A stretch of 64,000 nucleotides of DNA from Alphaproteobacteria bacterium 32-64-14 (GCA_002280725.1 NCEM01000004.1:1-64000); one strand, 5' to 3'; counted from the stretch's first letter, positions 27,894 through 37,028 are shown. The notes: a model not told the origin generated them from the sequence alone. Program-made: numbers and translations.

Positions 27894-28919
27894 ATGACCA
27901 ACGACACCGGACCCAAGCCGACCCGGGCCAAGAAGTCGGAGACCCTGGAAGTCCGTATCCCCTACGACACAAAGCAGGCCTTTCTGTCGGCCTGCCGGGA
28001 AGACGGCACCACCGCGAGCGAAGTGGTTCGCGAAAAGGTGCAGGACTATCTCGATGAGCGCGAGCGGCCCTCCCTGATTGAAGAGAAGAGGACGCTTGTC
28101 ATGAGACTACCCCAACCCGTTCGGCGCTATGGCCTGCGCGTCGCCGCCGGAAGCGCGATCGCTGTCGGCTTCGTCGCCATGGCCGCCCTGCCCAGCGCAG
28201 CGGCGCCTGACTTCAAGGCCCAGTTTGGCCGGCTCGACGCCAATGGCGATGGCGTGCTGTCGGTCGAGGAATTCCTTGGTCCGAAGGATGATGCAGCTGC
28301 GCCGAAGGAAAGCCGCAACGTGGTCATCGAATCCCGCGTCATAACCAGCACGGATGGTCCGCCGGTGGAGCCGGAGATTTCCGGCACGGCCGAGATCAAG
28401 CGTGACGCCTTCACGTTCTGGCTGCCCGAGGAGCTTGGCGGCTCGAAGGACGCGGCCGCCGGCGCGCCGCCTGCCCAGCAGCAGCATGCGTACAAGTTCA
28501 TTGCGCGCCACGAGACCAAGGATGGAGAGGCCGGCACGCAGGCGTCTCACACCATGTCCTTCTCGGTCGACGATCTGCGCAAGGAGGAGTTTGCCTCCAT
28601 CGACACGGACGGCGATGGCCGTGTCAGCCTGCCGGAATACCAGGCGCGGCAGACCACGATGCTGACGCGCGGTTTCGAAATCCTCGACGCAAACAGCGAC
28701 AAGAGCCTGAGCGAGGCCGAGTATGCCCGCATCGTTGCGCCGCCGATGGTGAAGCTCCACATGTCGGGCGGTCCTGACACGCCCGAGCAGCCGGAGCCGC
28801 CCCGGATCGAGGTCCCGGGCCTGAAGACGTTTTCGCCTGAAGCCATCAAGGCCGCCTTCACGCGGCTGGATGGCAACGAGGACGGCAAGCTGTCGCTGCA
28901 GGAATACCTGCCGCAGTAA
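27894..28919 (+). CDS. Ribbon-helix-helix / membrane helix / EF-hand fusion protein
   Basis: This 341-residue protein has three parts. Residues 16-55 (ETLEVRIPYDTKQAFLSACR...ASEVVREKV) look like a CopG/Arc-type ribbon-helix-helix DNA-binding domain. Residues 82-103 are a hydrophobic helix ending in an AAAP signal-peptidase-like site. The rest carries four EF-hand calcium loops at about 115-126, 237-248, 265-276 and 326-337. Loop three (DANSDKSLSEAE) lacks the central Gly. An internal ATG at 28101 with AGAGG upstream would produce only a secreted EF-hand protein. So it is either a transmembrane calcium-responsive regulator or two products from one frame. A strong terminator follows. Confidence 0.82.
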   Translation: MTNDTGPKPTRAKKSETLEVRIPYDTKQAFLSACREDGTTASEVVREKVQDYLDERERPSLIEEKRTLVMRLPQPVRRYGLRVAAGSAIAVGFVAMAALPSAAAPDFKAQFGRLDANGDGVLSVEEFLGPKDDAAAPKESRNVVIESRVITSTDGPPVEPEISGTAEIKRDAFTFWLPEELGGSKDAAAGAPPAQQQHAYKFIARHETKDGEAGTQASHTMSFSVDDLRKEEFASIDTDGDGRVSLPEYQARQTTMLTRGFEILDANSDKSLSEAEYARIVAPPMVKLHMSGGPDTPEQPEPPRIEVPGLKTFSPEAIKAAFTRLDGNEDGKLSLQEYLPQ

Positions 28920-28945
28920 CAAGGCAGTCTGCGGAGTATCTCATG

Positions 28946-28982
28946 AGGGCGTCGCCGGACCGTGGCGACGCCCTTTGTATGT
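28946..28982 (+). terminator. Rho-independent terminator after the EF-hand gene
   Basis: A perfect 11-bp stem (AGGGCGTCGCC/GGCGACGCCCT) with a 7-nt loop is followed by TTGTATGT, 27 bp after the stop codon. It is the expected place and shape for ending the EF-hand transcript. Confidence 0.85.
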
Positions 28983-29065
28983 CTGCCACAGGGCTCGGCG
29001 CCGTTGCCGTTTGGCGTCCGGCCGATTTTGGGCCATGTTGGCGCCAGTGCGTGAGGGAGCCGGCG

Positions 29066-29536
29066 ATGCGTGAGGCGCGGACGTTGGGCAGTTGGGTGCT
29101 GGGCCTGTTCCTGGCGGTGATGCTGCTGTGGGTGGCGGCGGATACGTTGGCGCCCCAGCCTCCTGGGCAGAACCACCTTTTTGCAGTCTTCCGCGAAACG
29201 TCAGGCGTCGCCTATTTCGAGCCGCTCGGCCGGTTCGGCGTGGGCGTGCTGGAAGTGCTCGCGGCGCTGCTGATCCTTGTGCCGTTCACCCGCCGCATCG
29301 GGGCAATCCTCGGCTTTGTGGTGTTGCTGTTTCTCGCCGCGCTGGTCGTGCAGCTTGTCATGCAGGGCATTACCTACCCGGTGGACACGGTTGGCGAAGG
29401 CGGCGTGATCTCGACCGTTAACACGGACCCCTCTGGGCTGTTCTACCTGATACTCGGGCTGCTGGTCGCGGCGATCGCGGTCATCGTCATCCACCCCGGG
29501 CGCTCCGACGCCAAGGGCGATTATTACAAGGCCTGA
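29066..29536 (+). CDS. DoxX-like small membrane protein
   Basis: A protein of 156 residues starting at 29066 after a GAGGGAG site; earlier in-frame starts fall within or next to the terminator hairpin. It has four hydrophobic helices (about 8-27, 60-80, 85-106 and 128-148) and an EPLGRFGVGVLEVLAALLIL segment resembling DoxX-family proteins. The function of such members is poorly known; some are linked to redox stress. No partner is adjacent. The C-terminus is short and charged (SDAKGDYYKA). Confidence 0.7.
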   Translation: MREARTLGSWVLGLFLAVMLLWVAADTLAPQPPGQNHLFAVFRETSGVAYFEPLGRFGVGVLEVLAALLILVPFTRRIGAILGFVVLLFLAALVVQLVMQGITYPVDTVGEGGVISTVNTDPSGLFYLILGLLVAAIAVIVIHPGRSDAKGDYYKA

Positions 29537-29655
29537 GGCCCCGAACCCCGGTTTCGGGCGCTGAGATTCCGGTATCTTTTGTGCGAATGGGCCGCAGGTT
29601 GAGGCTCCGTTAACCGCGCATCGGCCAAGCTACCCCGGCAGCGAACAGGGGTTCC

Positions 29656-30876
29656 ATGTCGGACAACTCGACCTCTGGCGAGGCACGCTCTGCCCTTGGC
29701 GGAGATGCGGCCCTCGCCCATGCGCAGCCGGATGGCTTCGCGCGGCGTTCGCTGCTGCGCCGCCTGATGGACGTGGTCGCTTTGCCGTCCTCGCGCGGCA
29801 ACATCCAGGATCGCGCGATTGCTGGCGACCTGCTGCTTGAAATCCTGCTCGAGTCCGATGTGTCGGCGCGCGAGCTTTGCGCGCGACGTCTTCAGGAGAT
29901 GTCGCAGGCGCCCAAGAGGCTGCTGAGATTTCTGGCGCTGGACGTGCCGCACGTTGCGCAACTGATCCTCGCCGACAACCGGGCATTCGACGACGCTGAC
30001 CTTTGCCACATCGTCGCGCATGGCGGCACGCCGCATCGCGTGGCCGTCGCCAATCGCCGCGACATCGGGCCGGCGGTCGCATCCGCCATTGCGGACACGG
30101 GCGATGCGGTTGCGATGAAGGCGCTGCTCGACAACCCGCAGTCCCGGCTTTCGGATCGCTCGGTGGAACTGATGGTCAGCGCGTCCCGCGAAGCGCCCAG
30201 CCTGCCGCCGCTCCTGATCCAGCGCGAGGAAGTGCGTCCTGCACATGCGCTTGCCATGTTCTGGTGGGCGGCTGCGCCCGAGCGCAAGCAGATCCTGATC
30301 CGCTTCTCGGCAGAGCGCACGCTGCTGATCGACATGTGCGGCGATATCTTTCGCTACGCCAACGATGGCATGGACCCGGTTGTCCGCAAGGCGCTGCAGG
30401 TGATTGAACGGCGCCAGCGTGATCGCGCCGCCATCGATCGCTCGCCGCACGCCAGCCTCGAGGAAGCGCTCGAGGCGGCATCCGTTGCGGGGATAACGCC
30501 CGAGACGACGCTCGACCTCGCGGCGCTGTCAGGCGTCAAGGCGACGACGGCCGAGCGCATCTTCCAGGATGTGGGCGGCGAAGGCGTTGCGGTGCTGTGC
30601 AAGGCGACCGGACTCAAGCGGCCCTATCTGCGCTATCTCTGGCTCGCGTTGGGCAGGGATGTCGCAGGCGCCGATTTCGCGCGCGTGTCCGAAGTCTATG
30701 AGACGATTGCGGTCGCCAAGGCGCAGACCGTGCTGCGTTACTGGAACTGGTCGCTGAGTTCGGCCTTCTCGCCGGAGGCGCTGGCCGGCGCGGGCGACGA
30801 TGTGGATGACGCCACAGGCTTTGCGCGCGACCTGCGCACCATGGATGCTGGCCGCGCCAGATCCTACGGACGCTAG
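29656..30876 (+). CDS. DUF2336 family protein
   Basis: This 406-residue cytosolic protein matches the alphaproteobacterial DUF2336 family. It is an all-helical, HEAT-like array with repeated blocks such as RLLRFLALDVPHVAQLILAD and VAVANRRDIGPAVASAIADTGD. The C-terminal half has SLEEALEAASVAGITPETTLDLAALSG and YLRYLWLALGRDVAGADFARVSEVYETI, typical of the family. No enzyme motif is visible. The role is unknown, presumably protein binding. It precedes the antiporter operon by 114 bp and is probably a separate unit. Confidence 0.85.
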   Translation: MSDNSTSGEARSALGGDAALAHAQPDGFARRSLLRRLMDVVALPSSRGNIQDRAIAGDLLLEILLESDVSARELCARRLQEMSQAPKRLLRFLALDVPHVAQLILADNRAFDDADLCHIVAHGGTPHRVAVANRRDIGPAVASAIADTGDAVAMKALLDNPQSRLSDRSVELMVSASREAPSLPPLLIQREEVRPAHALAMFWWAAAPERKQILIRFSAERTLLIDMCGDIFRYANDGMDPVVRKALQVIERRQRDRAAIDRSPHASLEEALEAASVAGITPETTLDLAALSGVKATTAERIFQDVGGEGVAVLCKATGLKRPYLRYLWLALGRDVAGADFARVSEVYETIAVAKAQTVLRYWNWSLSSAFSPEALAGAGDDVDDATGFARDLRTMDAGRARSYGR

Positions 30877-30990
30877 GTTCCAGTTCGAAATCCTCCCGCG
30901 CCTGTCCGGTTTTACTGGCGTTCCTTGCCGGAGTCGTCCAAGTCAGTCTGACAATACCGGCGTTCAACATCATGGCGGAGGCATGCGATC

Positions 30991-31494
30991 ATGGCATATG
31001 CGTTCGGCCTTCTCATGGCGCTCGCGGTGTTCTGGCTTGTGCTTTCGGGCGAGACGTCTCCCTTCTTTCTCGGGCTCGCGGCCGTCGCCGTTCTTGCAAC
31101 GCTATGGCTCTGCGCAAGGCTCAGGCTCATTGACCGCGAGGGCTCGCCCTATCATCGTGCGCCGCAACTGCTGGTCTATCTTGCCTGGCTGATCGTGCAG
31201 ATCGTGAAGGCGAATGTCGCAGTCGTCTCACGGGTCTTTGGGCCAAGGCACGCCATCGATCCGGCAATGACAGAGGTCAGCACGACGGCGCAATCTCGCC
31301 TGGGCAGAGCCCTGTTTGCGAACTCGATTACGCTTACGCCGGGAACCGTCACGGTCGATGTCGAAGGTCATAAGCTGAAGGTGCATGCGCTCGTACGCGA
31401 GAGTGCTAGCGCGGAAAGCTTCGCGCCGATGGATCGCAGGGCTGCGCGCGCCGCCGATCGCAAGCCGCGCGGCCGCCGAAATGGCGAGCGATAG
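30991..31494 (+). CDS. mnhE: Mrp/Mnh cation-proton antiporter subunit E
   Basis: First gene of a nine-gene operon, with a GGAGG site nine bases before ATG. The 167-residue protein has two or three N-terminal helices, then the conserved subunit E segment: YHRAPQLLVYLAWLIVQIVKANVAVVSRVF, ANSITLTPGTVTVD and a cytosolic basic tail. Subunit E is an accessory membrane component of the Mrp Na+(K+)/H+ antiporter, used in pH and sodium homeostasis. Four bases separate it from mnhF. Confidence 0.92.
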   Translation: MAYAFGLLMALAVFWLVLSGETSPFFLGLAAVAVLATLWLCARLRLIDREGSPYHRAPQLLVYLAWLIVQIVKANVAVVSRVFGPRHAIDPAMTEVSTTAQSRLGRALFANSITLTPGTVTVDVEGHKLKVHALVRESASAESFAPMDRRAARAADRKPRGRRNGER

Positions 31495-31497
31495 GTC

Positions 31498-31797
31498 ATG
31501 CTCATCGTCGCAGGCGTTGCGGGTCTCATCGTAGCCATGTCGCTCATGATCGTTCGCGCGGTCCTGGGGCCGTCTCACTACGATCGCATCCTGGCCGCCA
31601 ATTCATTTGGCACGAAGACCGTGCTGCTCATCGCACTGATGGGCTACCTGTTCGGCCGACCCGCGTTTCTCGACATCGCGCTCGTCTATGCCCTGATCAA
31701 CTTCGTCACGACGATCGCGCTGATGAAGTTCTTTCGCTATCGCTCCCTGGCGCGGCCGTTGGCTGTCGCGGGGGGAGAGGATGGCGCGGATGGCTGA
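31498..31797 (+). CDS. mnhF: Mrp/Mnh antiporter subunit F
   Basis: The 99-residue protein has three hydrophobic helices. The family signature RAVLGPSHYDRILAANSFGTKTVLLIALMG is clear, and FLDIALVYALINFVTTIAL follows. Length and topology match MrpF. It begins three bases after mnhE stops and its end overlaps mnhG, so translation is coupled. Confidence 0.92.
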   Translation: MLIVAGVAGLIVAMSLMIVRAVLGPSHYDRILAANSFGTKTVLLIALMGYLFGRPAFLDIALVYALINFVTTIALMKFFRYRSLARPLAVAGGEDGADG

Positions 31798-32161
31798 CGC
31801 GCTCTTCTGGATTGGCGGCGGGTTGATCGTTGCAGGGGCCATGCTGTCGGTTCTCGGGGCGGCGGGCGTGTTGCGTTTTCCCGACGTTTATACGCGAATC
31901 CACGCGGCGAGCCTGACAGACACGGGTGGCGCCACGCTGATGCTGCTGGGGATGGGGCTGCTCGGGCCGTTCGGCCTAATCACGCTGAAGCTGCTGCTGG
32001 TCTGGGCCTTCATCATGCTGACCAGTCCGGCGGCTGCCAATGCCCTCGCCAATGCCGCCTTCGGGTCGGGCCACCGGCCCCGTATAGGCAACTTCCAGAT
32101 CATGGGTGAGGACAAGGCCACGGACGCTGCGCCCGAGAGCGCCGGAAAGGAGCGGGCATGA
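31790..32161 (+). CDS. mnhG: Mrp/Mnh antiporter subunit G
   Basis: A small protein of 123 residues from the ATG at 31790; an alternative ATG at 31781 adds three residues. It has three helices and the MrpG motif GVLRFPDVYTRIHAASLTDTGG. The tail beyond the third helix (about 85-123) is longer than in typical MrpG and charged. Both ends overlap neighbours, the downstream one as ATGA. Confidence 0.92.
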   Translation: MADALFWIGGGLIVAGAMLSVLGAAGVLRFPDVYTRIHAASLTDTGGATLMLLGMGLLGPFGLITLKLLLVWAFIMLTSPAAANALANAAFGSGHRPRIGNFQIMGEDKATDAAPESAGKERA

Positions 32162-33228
32162 CCGCTCCTGTACTCGAAGCGAGCTTTGCGCTGAACGTTG
32201 CGCTCTTGCTGATGCTTGTGGTGCTCGCCGCAGCTGTCGTGTGGACGCGCAGCCTGCTCGCGGCGATCCTGCTGATGAGCGTCTACTCATTGGTCAGCGC
32301 GACGTGGCTGATGGTGATGGATGCGCCAGACGTTGCCTTCACGGAAGCGGTTGTTGGCGCGGGTATTTCGACCATCGTCGCGCTTGGGGCGATCCTGCTC
32401 ACGCGCGGCGAGGCCGTGCGCGTAAGCTGGAAGCGGCAGGTTGTGCCCGGCCTGCTGGCAGGTCTGGTCGGCGGTCTGCTGATCTATGCGATGAGCGGGC
32501 TGCCGGATTTCGGCGATCCGGCATCGCCCGCCAACAGCCATGTGGGCCGCGCTTACCTAGAGACAGCGAAGCGCGATATCGGCGCGCCGAACGTGGTGAC
32601 GGCCGTGCTGGGGAGCTATCGCGGCTTCGACACGCTGGGCGAGACGGTTGTGATCCTTGCGGCCTGCATCGGCGTGGCGCTGATGCTGGGCTTCGGACCG
32701 CGCGCGACACTGGCGCCGCCGGCCGGTGCGCCGGGCGATCACCACGTCGTGCTGCGCGTGACCGCGAAGATGCTGGTCCCTTTGATCATCCTCTTTGCGC
32801 TGTACGTGCAGTTCCACGGCGATCTTGGCGCAGGCGGCGGTTTCCAGGCGGGCGTCATCGCGGCAGTCGCCATCATCTTGCATGCGCTGGTGTTCGGCCT
32901 GCGCGAGACGACAGCCGCGATCCCGCCCCAGGCGGCGCGCGCGGTCGCGGCGCTTGGCGTTGTCGTTTATGCGGGTGTCGGCATCGTTTGCATCGTGAAC
33001 GGCGGCGGGTTTCTTGATTACGATCACCTGCTCACGCCGCAGATCGAGGCGATGATCCCGGCCGGCCTGCTGGGCGATCCTGACAAGCCCCATCACTGGG
33101 GCCAGTATTTCGGCATCCTCGCCATTGAGCTTGGCGTGTTGATGACCGTATCGGCGACCATGATCACGATTTTCTACGGCTTTGCCGGGAGAACGATCGA
33201 CGCCATCGCAGCGGAGCTGCGCCGATGA
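32158..33228 (+). CDS. Fused DUF4040 (MrpA C-terminal-like) and MnhB subunit
   Basis: A 356-residue membrane protein in two halves. The N-terminal half (about 1-170) is a DUF4040/MbhD-like unit, with MDAPDVAFTEAVVGAGISTIVALGAI, a module normally found in the C-terminal part of MrpA. The C-terminal half (about 195-350) is MnhB: LRVTAKMLVPLIILFALYVQFHGDLGAGGGFQAGVI. This fusion replaces part of the missing large MrpA. The conserved acidic residue of the DUF4040 helix (TEAVVGAG) is kept. Start and stop both overlap neighbours as ATGA. Confidence 0.88.
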   Translation: MTAPVLEASFALNVALLLMLVVLAAAVVWTRSLLAAILLMSVYSLVSATWLMVMDAPDVAFTEAVVGAGISTIVALGAILLTRGEAVRVSWKRQVVPGLLAGLVGGLLIYAMSGLPDFGDPASPANSHVGRAYLETAKRDIGAPNVVTAVLGSYRGFDTLGETVVILAACIGVALMLGFGPRATLAPPAGAPGDHHVVLRVTAKMLVPLIILFALYVQFHGDLGAGGGFQAGVIAAVAIILHALVFGLRETTAAIPPQAARAVAALGVVVYAGVGIVCIVNGGGFLDYDHLLTPQIEAMIPAGLLGDPDKPHHWGQYFGILAIELGVLMTVSATMITIFYGFAGRTIDAIAAELRR

Positions 33229-33674
33229 GTTGGATCGCCACTCACTTCAACTATGTCGTGGTCGTCATCCTGATGATGGCCGGCTTGTTCATCGTGTTTT
33301 CCAGCGGCAACCTAATCAAGCGCATGATCGGGCTTGCGCTCTTCCAGTCGTCGACGGCGCTGTTCTACATCAGTTTCGGCAAGGTCAGTGGCGGGACGGC
33401 GGCCATCACGCTCGATGCGCAAGGCGCGGAAGGGCAGGCGCTCGCTGCGCAGCTGGATCCTGCTTATGTTGCGCAATTCGGCGTTGAGGGCGTGGTCTAT
33501 TCCAACCCGCTGCCGCATGTGCTGATCCTCACGGCTATCGTGGTTGGCGTTGCTACGTTGGCAGTCGGTCTCGCCATCGCCGTGCGCGTGCGCGAATCAT
33601 ATGGCACGGTCGAGTCCGATGAGATTGACGCGGTGAGCCGCGTCGCGGCCGAGCAGGCGGAGCCTGCGCCGTGA
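33225..33674 (+). CDS. mnhC: Mrp/Mnh antiporter subunit C (NuoK-like)
   Basis: Protein of 149 residues with three helices, homologous in layout to NuoK of complex I. The family segment NLIKRMIGLALFQSSTALFYISFG is followed by a long loop (about 60-95) and YSNPLPHVLILTAIVVGVATLAVGLAIAVRV. The loop is longer than in most MrpC proteins. Coupled at both ends by four- and one-base overlaps. Confidence 0.9.
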   Translation: MSWIATHFNYVVVVILMMAGLFIVFSSGNLIKRMIGLALFQSSTALFYISFGKVSGGTAAITLDAQGAEGQALAAQLDPAYVAQFGVEGVVYSNPLPHVLILTAIVVGVATLAVGLAIAVRVRESYGTVESDEIDAVSRVAAEQAEPAP

Positions 33675-35194
33675 TGCAGCTTGAAGCGCTCTACGTGGCC
33701 CAGCCGGCCTTGACGGCGCAGGCGCCCATCCTCGCGATCGCTGTTCCGTTGATCGGAGCCTGCGCGGCGGCGCTGGCGCCAAGCGGCCGCGCGGGATGGA
33801 TGATTTCCGTGGTCGCGGCGATGGTCAGCGCCTGGATGGCGCTTGCTGTTGCAGGCGAGGTCATGCGCGAGGGCGTGATCCTCTATCAGCTTGGGGGTTT
33901 CGCCCCGCCGGCGGGGATCGCGCTTCGCGTCGATGCGATGGGCGCGCTGATCGCCCTGCTCATCGGTGCGGTCGGCACGCTGGCTGCGGTCTTTTCGGGC
34001 CACAGCCTCGCCGCGGAGGTGAGGCCGGAGAAGCACACGCTTTTCCAGGCGGGATTCCTGCTGGCGCAAGCGGGCATGGTCGGGCTGGTCTATACGGGCG
34101 ATGCGTTCAACGCATTTGTCTTCCTTGAGGTGTCTTCGATCGGAACCTATGCGCTTGTCGCGGCCGGCGAGCGGCGCGACAGACGCGCGCTTCCAGCAGC
34201 GTTCAACTACCTCATCATGGGAACGATCGGCGCGACCTTCTATGTGATCGGCGTGGGCTTTCTCTATGGCGCGACCGGCACGCTCAACATGGCCGACATG
34301 GCCGCACGGCTGGGTACACTGGACCAGAATGCAGCCGTACAGGCGGGCTTTGCGTTCATCGTGGCAGGGCTTGGCGTGAAGGCCGCGATGTTCCCGCTGC
34401 ATGGCTGGCTGCCCGGCGCGTACGCACATGGACCCTCCTTGATCTCGCTCTTCCTGGCGGCCACGGCGACGAAAGCCGCGATCTACCTGATGGCGCGCTT
34501 CCTGTTCGAGGTCTTCCCTGATGGCGCAGCTTTCGGGGATATGTTCTTGCAATGGGTGCTTGCGCCGCTTGGCGCGGCTGCGGTGATCGTCTGTTCGCTG
34601 CAAGCGGTGTTCGCGCGCGAGTTGCGCCGGATGATTGCCTTTTCCTCGGTCGCGCAGGTCGGATTCATCTTCCTCGGCTTTTCGTTGGCCAATGCCAGCG
34701 GCCTCTCGGCCGCACTGTTCTACATGACGGCGCATGGCCTGATGAAGGCGGCGATGTTCATGGCGCTCGGCGGCCTCGCGATCAGCATCGGCGCGCGGCG
34801 GCTCGAAGATTTTGCCGGGGTGGCCCGCGAGGCGCCGTGGACGGCGGTCGCGTTCGGGATTGGCGCGGCGAGTCTTGTGGGGACGCCGCTCACAATGGGC
34901 TTCCTTGCAAAGTGGCAAATCATGGAAGCTGCTCTCGCAGGCGGACGCATCTGGATCTTTGCCGTGATGGCGGCGGGGTCTGTGCTCACGCTGGTCTATG
35001 TCGGCCGCATCATCGAGGTCATGTTCTTCCGTGAGCCAGCACCTGGCGCGCCGCGCGCGAAGGAATCGCCGGTTGGCGTGCTTGTGCCGCTGCTGATCCT
35101 GGCGGGCCTGTCGCTGTGGTTCGGCATAGATGCATCGCTGCCGCAACAGCTGGCGCAGGCGGGCGCCGCCAGCCTGTTCGAGGTGCGGCCATGA
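33674..35194 (+). CDS. mnhD: Mrp/Mnh proton-translocating subunit D, first copy
   Basis: A 506-residue NuoL/M/N-type protein with about 14 helices. The ATG at 33674 overlaps the previous stop by one base; a GTG at 33671 is also possible. The key proton-path residues are visible: Glu in FVFLEVSSIG (helix 5) and Lys in LGVKAAMFPLHGWLPGAYAHGPS (helix 7). The second half has the MIAFSSVAQVGFIFLG motif. It pairs with MnhC in the antiporter. It is the closest of the three copies to classical MrpD by position. Confidence 0.9.
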   Translation: MQLEALYVAQPALTAQAPILAIAVPLIGACAAALAPSGRAGWMISVVAAMVSAWMALAVAGEVMREGVILYQLGGFAPPAGIALRVDAMGALIALLIGAVGTLAAVFSGHSLAAEVRPEKHTLFQAGFLLAQAGMVGLVYTGDAFNAFVFLEVSSIGTYALVAAGERRDRRALPAAFNYLIMGTIGATFYVIGVGFLYGATGTLNMADMAARLGTLDQNAAVQAGFAFIVAGLGVKAAMFPLHGWLPGAYAHGPSLISLFLAATATKAAIYLMARFLFEVFPDGAAFGDMFLQWVLAPLGAAAVIVCSLQAVFARELRRMIAFSSVAQVGFIFLGFSLANASGLSAALFYMTAHGLMKAAMFMALGGLAISIGARRLEDFAGVAREAPWTAVAFGIGAASLVGTPLTMGFLAKWQIMEAALAGGRIWIFAVMAAGSVLTLVYVGRIIEVMFFREPAPGAPRAKESPVGVLVPLLILAGLSLWFGIDASLPQQLAQAGAASLFEVRP

Positions 35195-36684
35195 ACGGCG
35201 GGGAGTTGCTGATCCTTCTCGCGCTTACACTGCCGCTGTTTGCGGCGGCGATGATCTACGCCGTGGGGCGCATGCCCGATGTGCGCGAGACGCTGACGCT
35301 TGTGGCGTGCATCGGACTGGCCATCGTCGCGATCTCCATCTTCGTGCGCGTGGGGCAGGGCGATCCGCCTGCGCTGACGGTTGCGGAGCCGCTGCCCGGC
35401 CTTGCGATCGCTTTCCGCGTCGAGCCGCTGGGGGCGCTGTTCGCGGTGATGGCGAGCGTGCTGTGGGGCGTCAATTCCCTGTTCTCGATCGGCTACATGC
35501 GTGGTCGCCGCGAGGCGCGCCAGACGCGGTTCTACATCTGCTTTGCGCTCGCCATGTTCGGCGTGATGGGCATCGCATTCGCGGCGAACCTGTTCACGCT
35601 GTTCCTGTTCTATGAAGCGCTGACCTTCGTTACCTATCCGCTGGTCACGCATGCAGGCACACCCGCCGCGCGAAGAGCGGGGCGTGTCTATCTCGTGACG
35701 CTGGTGGGCGCATCCGTGCTTCTGTTCCTTCCCGGCATTATCGGTGTGCAGTCCATGGCCGGATCGACCACTTTCACGCCGGGCGGGCTGCTGAACGGGC
35801 GGGTCGATGCTGCAGCGGGAAGCGTGCTGCTGCTGCTGCTCGTGTTCGGCGCTGCGAAGGCGGCGCTGATGCCGCTGCATGGCTGGCTGCCAAGCGCCAT
35901 GGTCGCGCCTGCGCCTGTGTCTGCGCTTTTGCATGCGGTGGCTGTGGTGAAGGCGGGCGTGTTCGCGGTCCTCAAGGTGTCCGCCTACATTTTCGGGCCT
36001 GACCTGATCTCGACGCTGCCGGCCGCCACCTGGATCCTCTGGATGGCGGCGGGCTCTATCGTGATTGCCTCGCTGGTTGCGTTGACGAAGGACGATCTCA
36101 AGACGCGGCTCGCATGGTCGACGGTGAGCCAGCTGGCCTATGTCACGTCTGCCGCCATGCTGCCGATGGCATCGGGTTTGGTGGCAGGCGGGCTGCACAT
36201 GGTTTTCCACGCGGTCGCCAAGATCACGCTCTTCATGTGCGCAGGCGCGATCTACGTTGCGACGGGCGCCAACCGTGTGTCCGAAATCGGCGGCCTTGGC
36301 CGTCGCATGCCATGGGTATTCGTCGCTTTCCTCGCCGCGAGCTTCGCGATTGTCGGTTTGCCGCCGATGGCGGCGATGTGGTCCAAGTTCCTGCTGATCA
36401 CCGCATCGTTCGGATCAGGCGAGTGGTTCACCGCCGCCGCCCTGATCGCATCTTCGCTGCTCAGTCTCGTGTTTCTGATGCCCGTGGCCTTCCGCGCGCT
36501 TTTCTCTCCGGCGGGTGATGGAGCGGGGGGCGAGTTCGTGCGTCCAGGCGGAACGCCTGTGACGTCTCTCGTCGCGCTGTGCGTGACGGCAGCTGCGTGC
36601 GTTGTGCTGTTCGTGGCCGTCGAGCCGCTTGCCGACTACCTCGCGCCCATCGCGGCGGTCAGCTTCATGGAGACGGCGCCATGA
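35191..36684 (+). CDS. Mrp/Mnh NuoM/N-like proton-translocating subunit, second copy
   Basis: A 497-residue protein starting at 35191, overlapping the previous stop as ATGA. It is another NuoL/M/N-type antiporter module: Glu in LFLFYEALTFVTYPL, Lys in GAAKAALMPLHGWLPSAMVAPAPVSALLHAVAVVKAG, and RLAWSTVSQLAYVTSA in the second half. The VAPAPVSALLHAVAVVKAG segment is closer to MrpA/NuoL than to MrpD. It may supply the function of the missing MrpA N-terminal domain, together with the third copy. Confidence 0.88.
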   Translation: MNGGELLILLALTLPLFAAAMIYAVGRMPDVRETLTLVACIGLAIVAISIFVRVGQGDPPALTVAEPLPGLAIAFRVEPLGALFAVMASVLWGVNSLFSIGYMRGRREARQTRFYICFALAMFGVMGIAFAANLFTLFLFYEALTFVTYPLVTHAGTPAARRAGRVYLVTLVGASVLLFLPGIIGVQSMAGSTTFTPGGLLNGRVDAAAGSVLLLLLVFGAAKAALMPLHGWLPSAMVAPAPVSALLHAVAVVKAGVFAVLKVSAYIFGPDLISTLPAATWILWMAAGSIVIASLVALTKDDLKTRLAWSTVSQLAYVTSAAMLPMASGLVAGGLHMVFHAVAKITLFMCAGAIYVATGANRVSEIGGLGRRMPWVFVAFLAASFAIVGLPPMAAMWSKFLLITASFGSGEWFTAAALIASSLLSLVFLMPVAFRALFSPAGDGAGGEFVRPGGTPVTSLVALCVTAAACVVLFVAVEPLADYLAPIAAVSFMETAP

Positions 36685-37028
36685 GCGATGTCGAGAAGTC
36701 TGAGGTCAAGGACCTCGCGCCTGCACCGCTTGGTGAGTTTGGCGAGCATCCGCTGTCGATCCTGCTGTTCTCATGGATGCGCGGGAAGATGTTCCTGCGT
36801 GTCTTCGCCATCATTCTAGGCGTCGTTGGCATTGCTGCGATCGGGCTTGAGATATGGCTGGCGCAAAAGACGATCCGCGATGTCACCAGTGTGCCGGGCT
36901 TCTATGCGGTGTTCGGCTTTATCGCGTTTGGCGCCGCTGTCCTGAGCGGCTGGCCGCTGGGCAAGCTTTTGCGCCGGCGCGAGGACTATTACGAAACGCG
37001 AAGCGGGGAGGCCGGCCGTGACCGTTGA
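36681..37028 (+). CDS. Small two-helix membrane protein within the antiporter operon
   Basis: The 115-residue protein starts at 36681 as ATGA on the previous stop. It has a cytosolic N-terminal part (about 1-38), two helices (about 40-60 and 70-92) and a charged tail. No standard Mrp subunit matches it, and I do not recognise the family. Overlaps at both ends place it firmly inside the operon, so it is likely an extra structural subunit or assembly factor. Confidence 0.8.
   Translation: MSDVEKSEVKDLAPAPLGEFGEHPLSILLFSWMRGKMFLRVFAIILGVVGIAAIGLEIWLAQKTIRDVTSVPGFYAVFGFIAFGAAVLSGWPLGKLLRRREDYYETRSGEAGRDR

Noticed and set aside
33497..35146. A 549-residue minus-strand frame across mnhC/mnhD
   Set aside because: Antisense to two clear antiporter genes; the translation is Arg/His/Gln-rich and non-protein-like.
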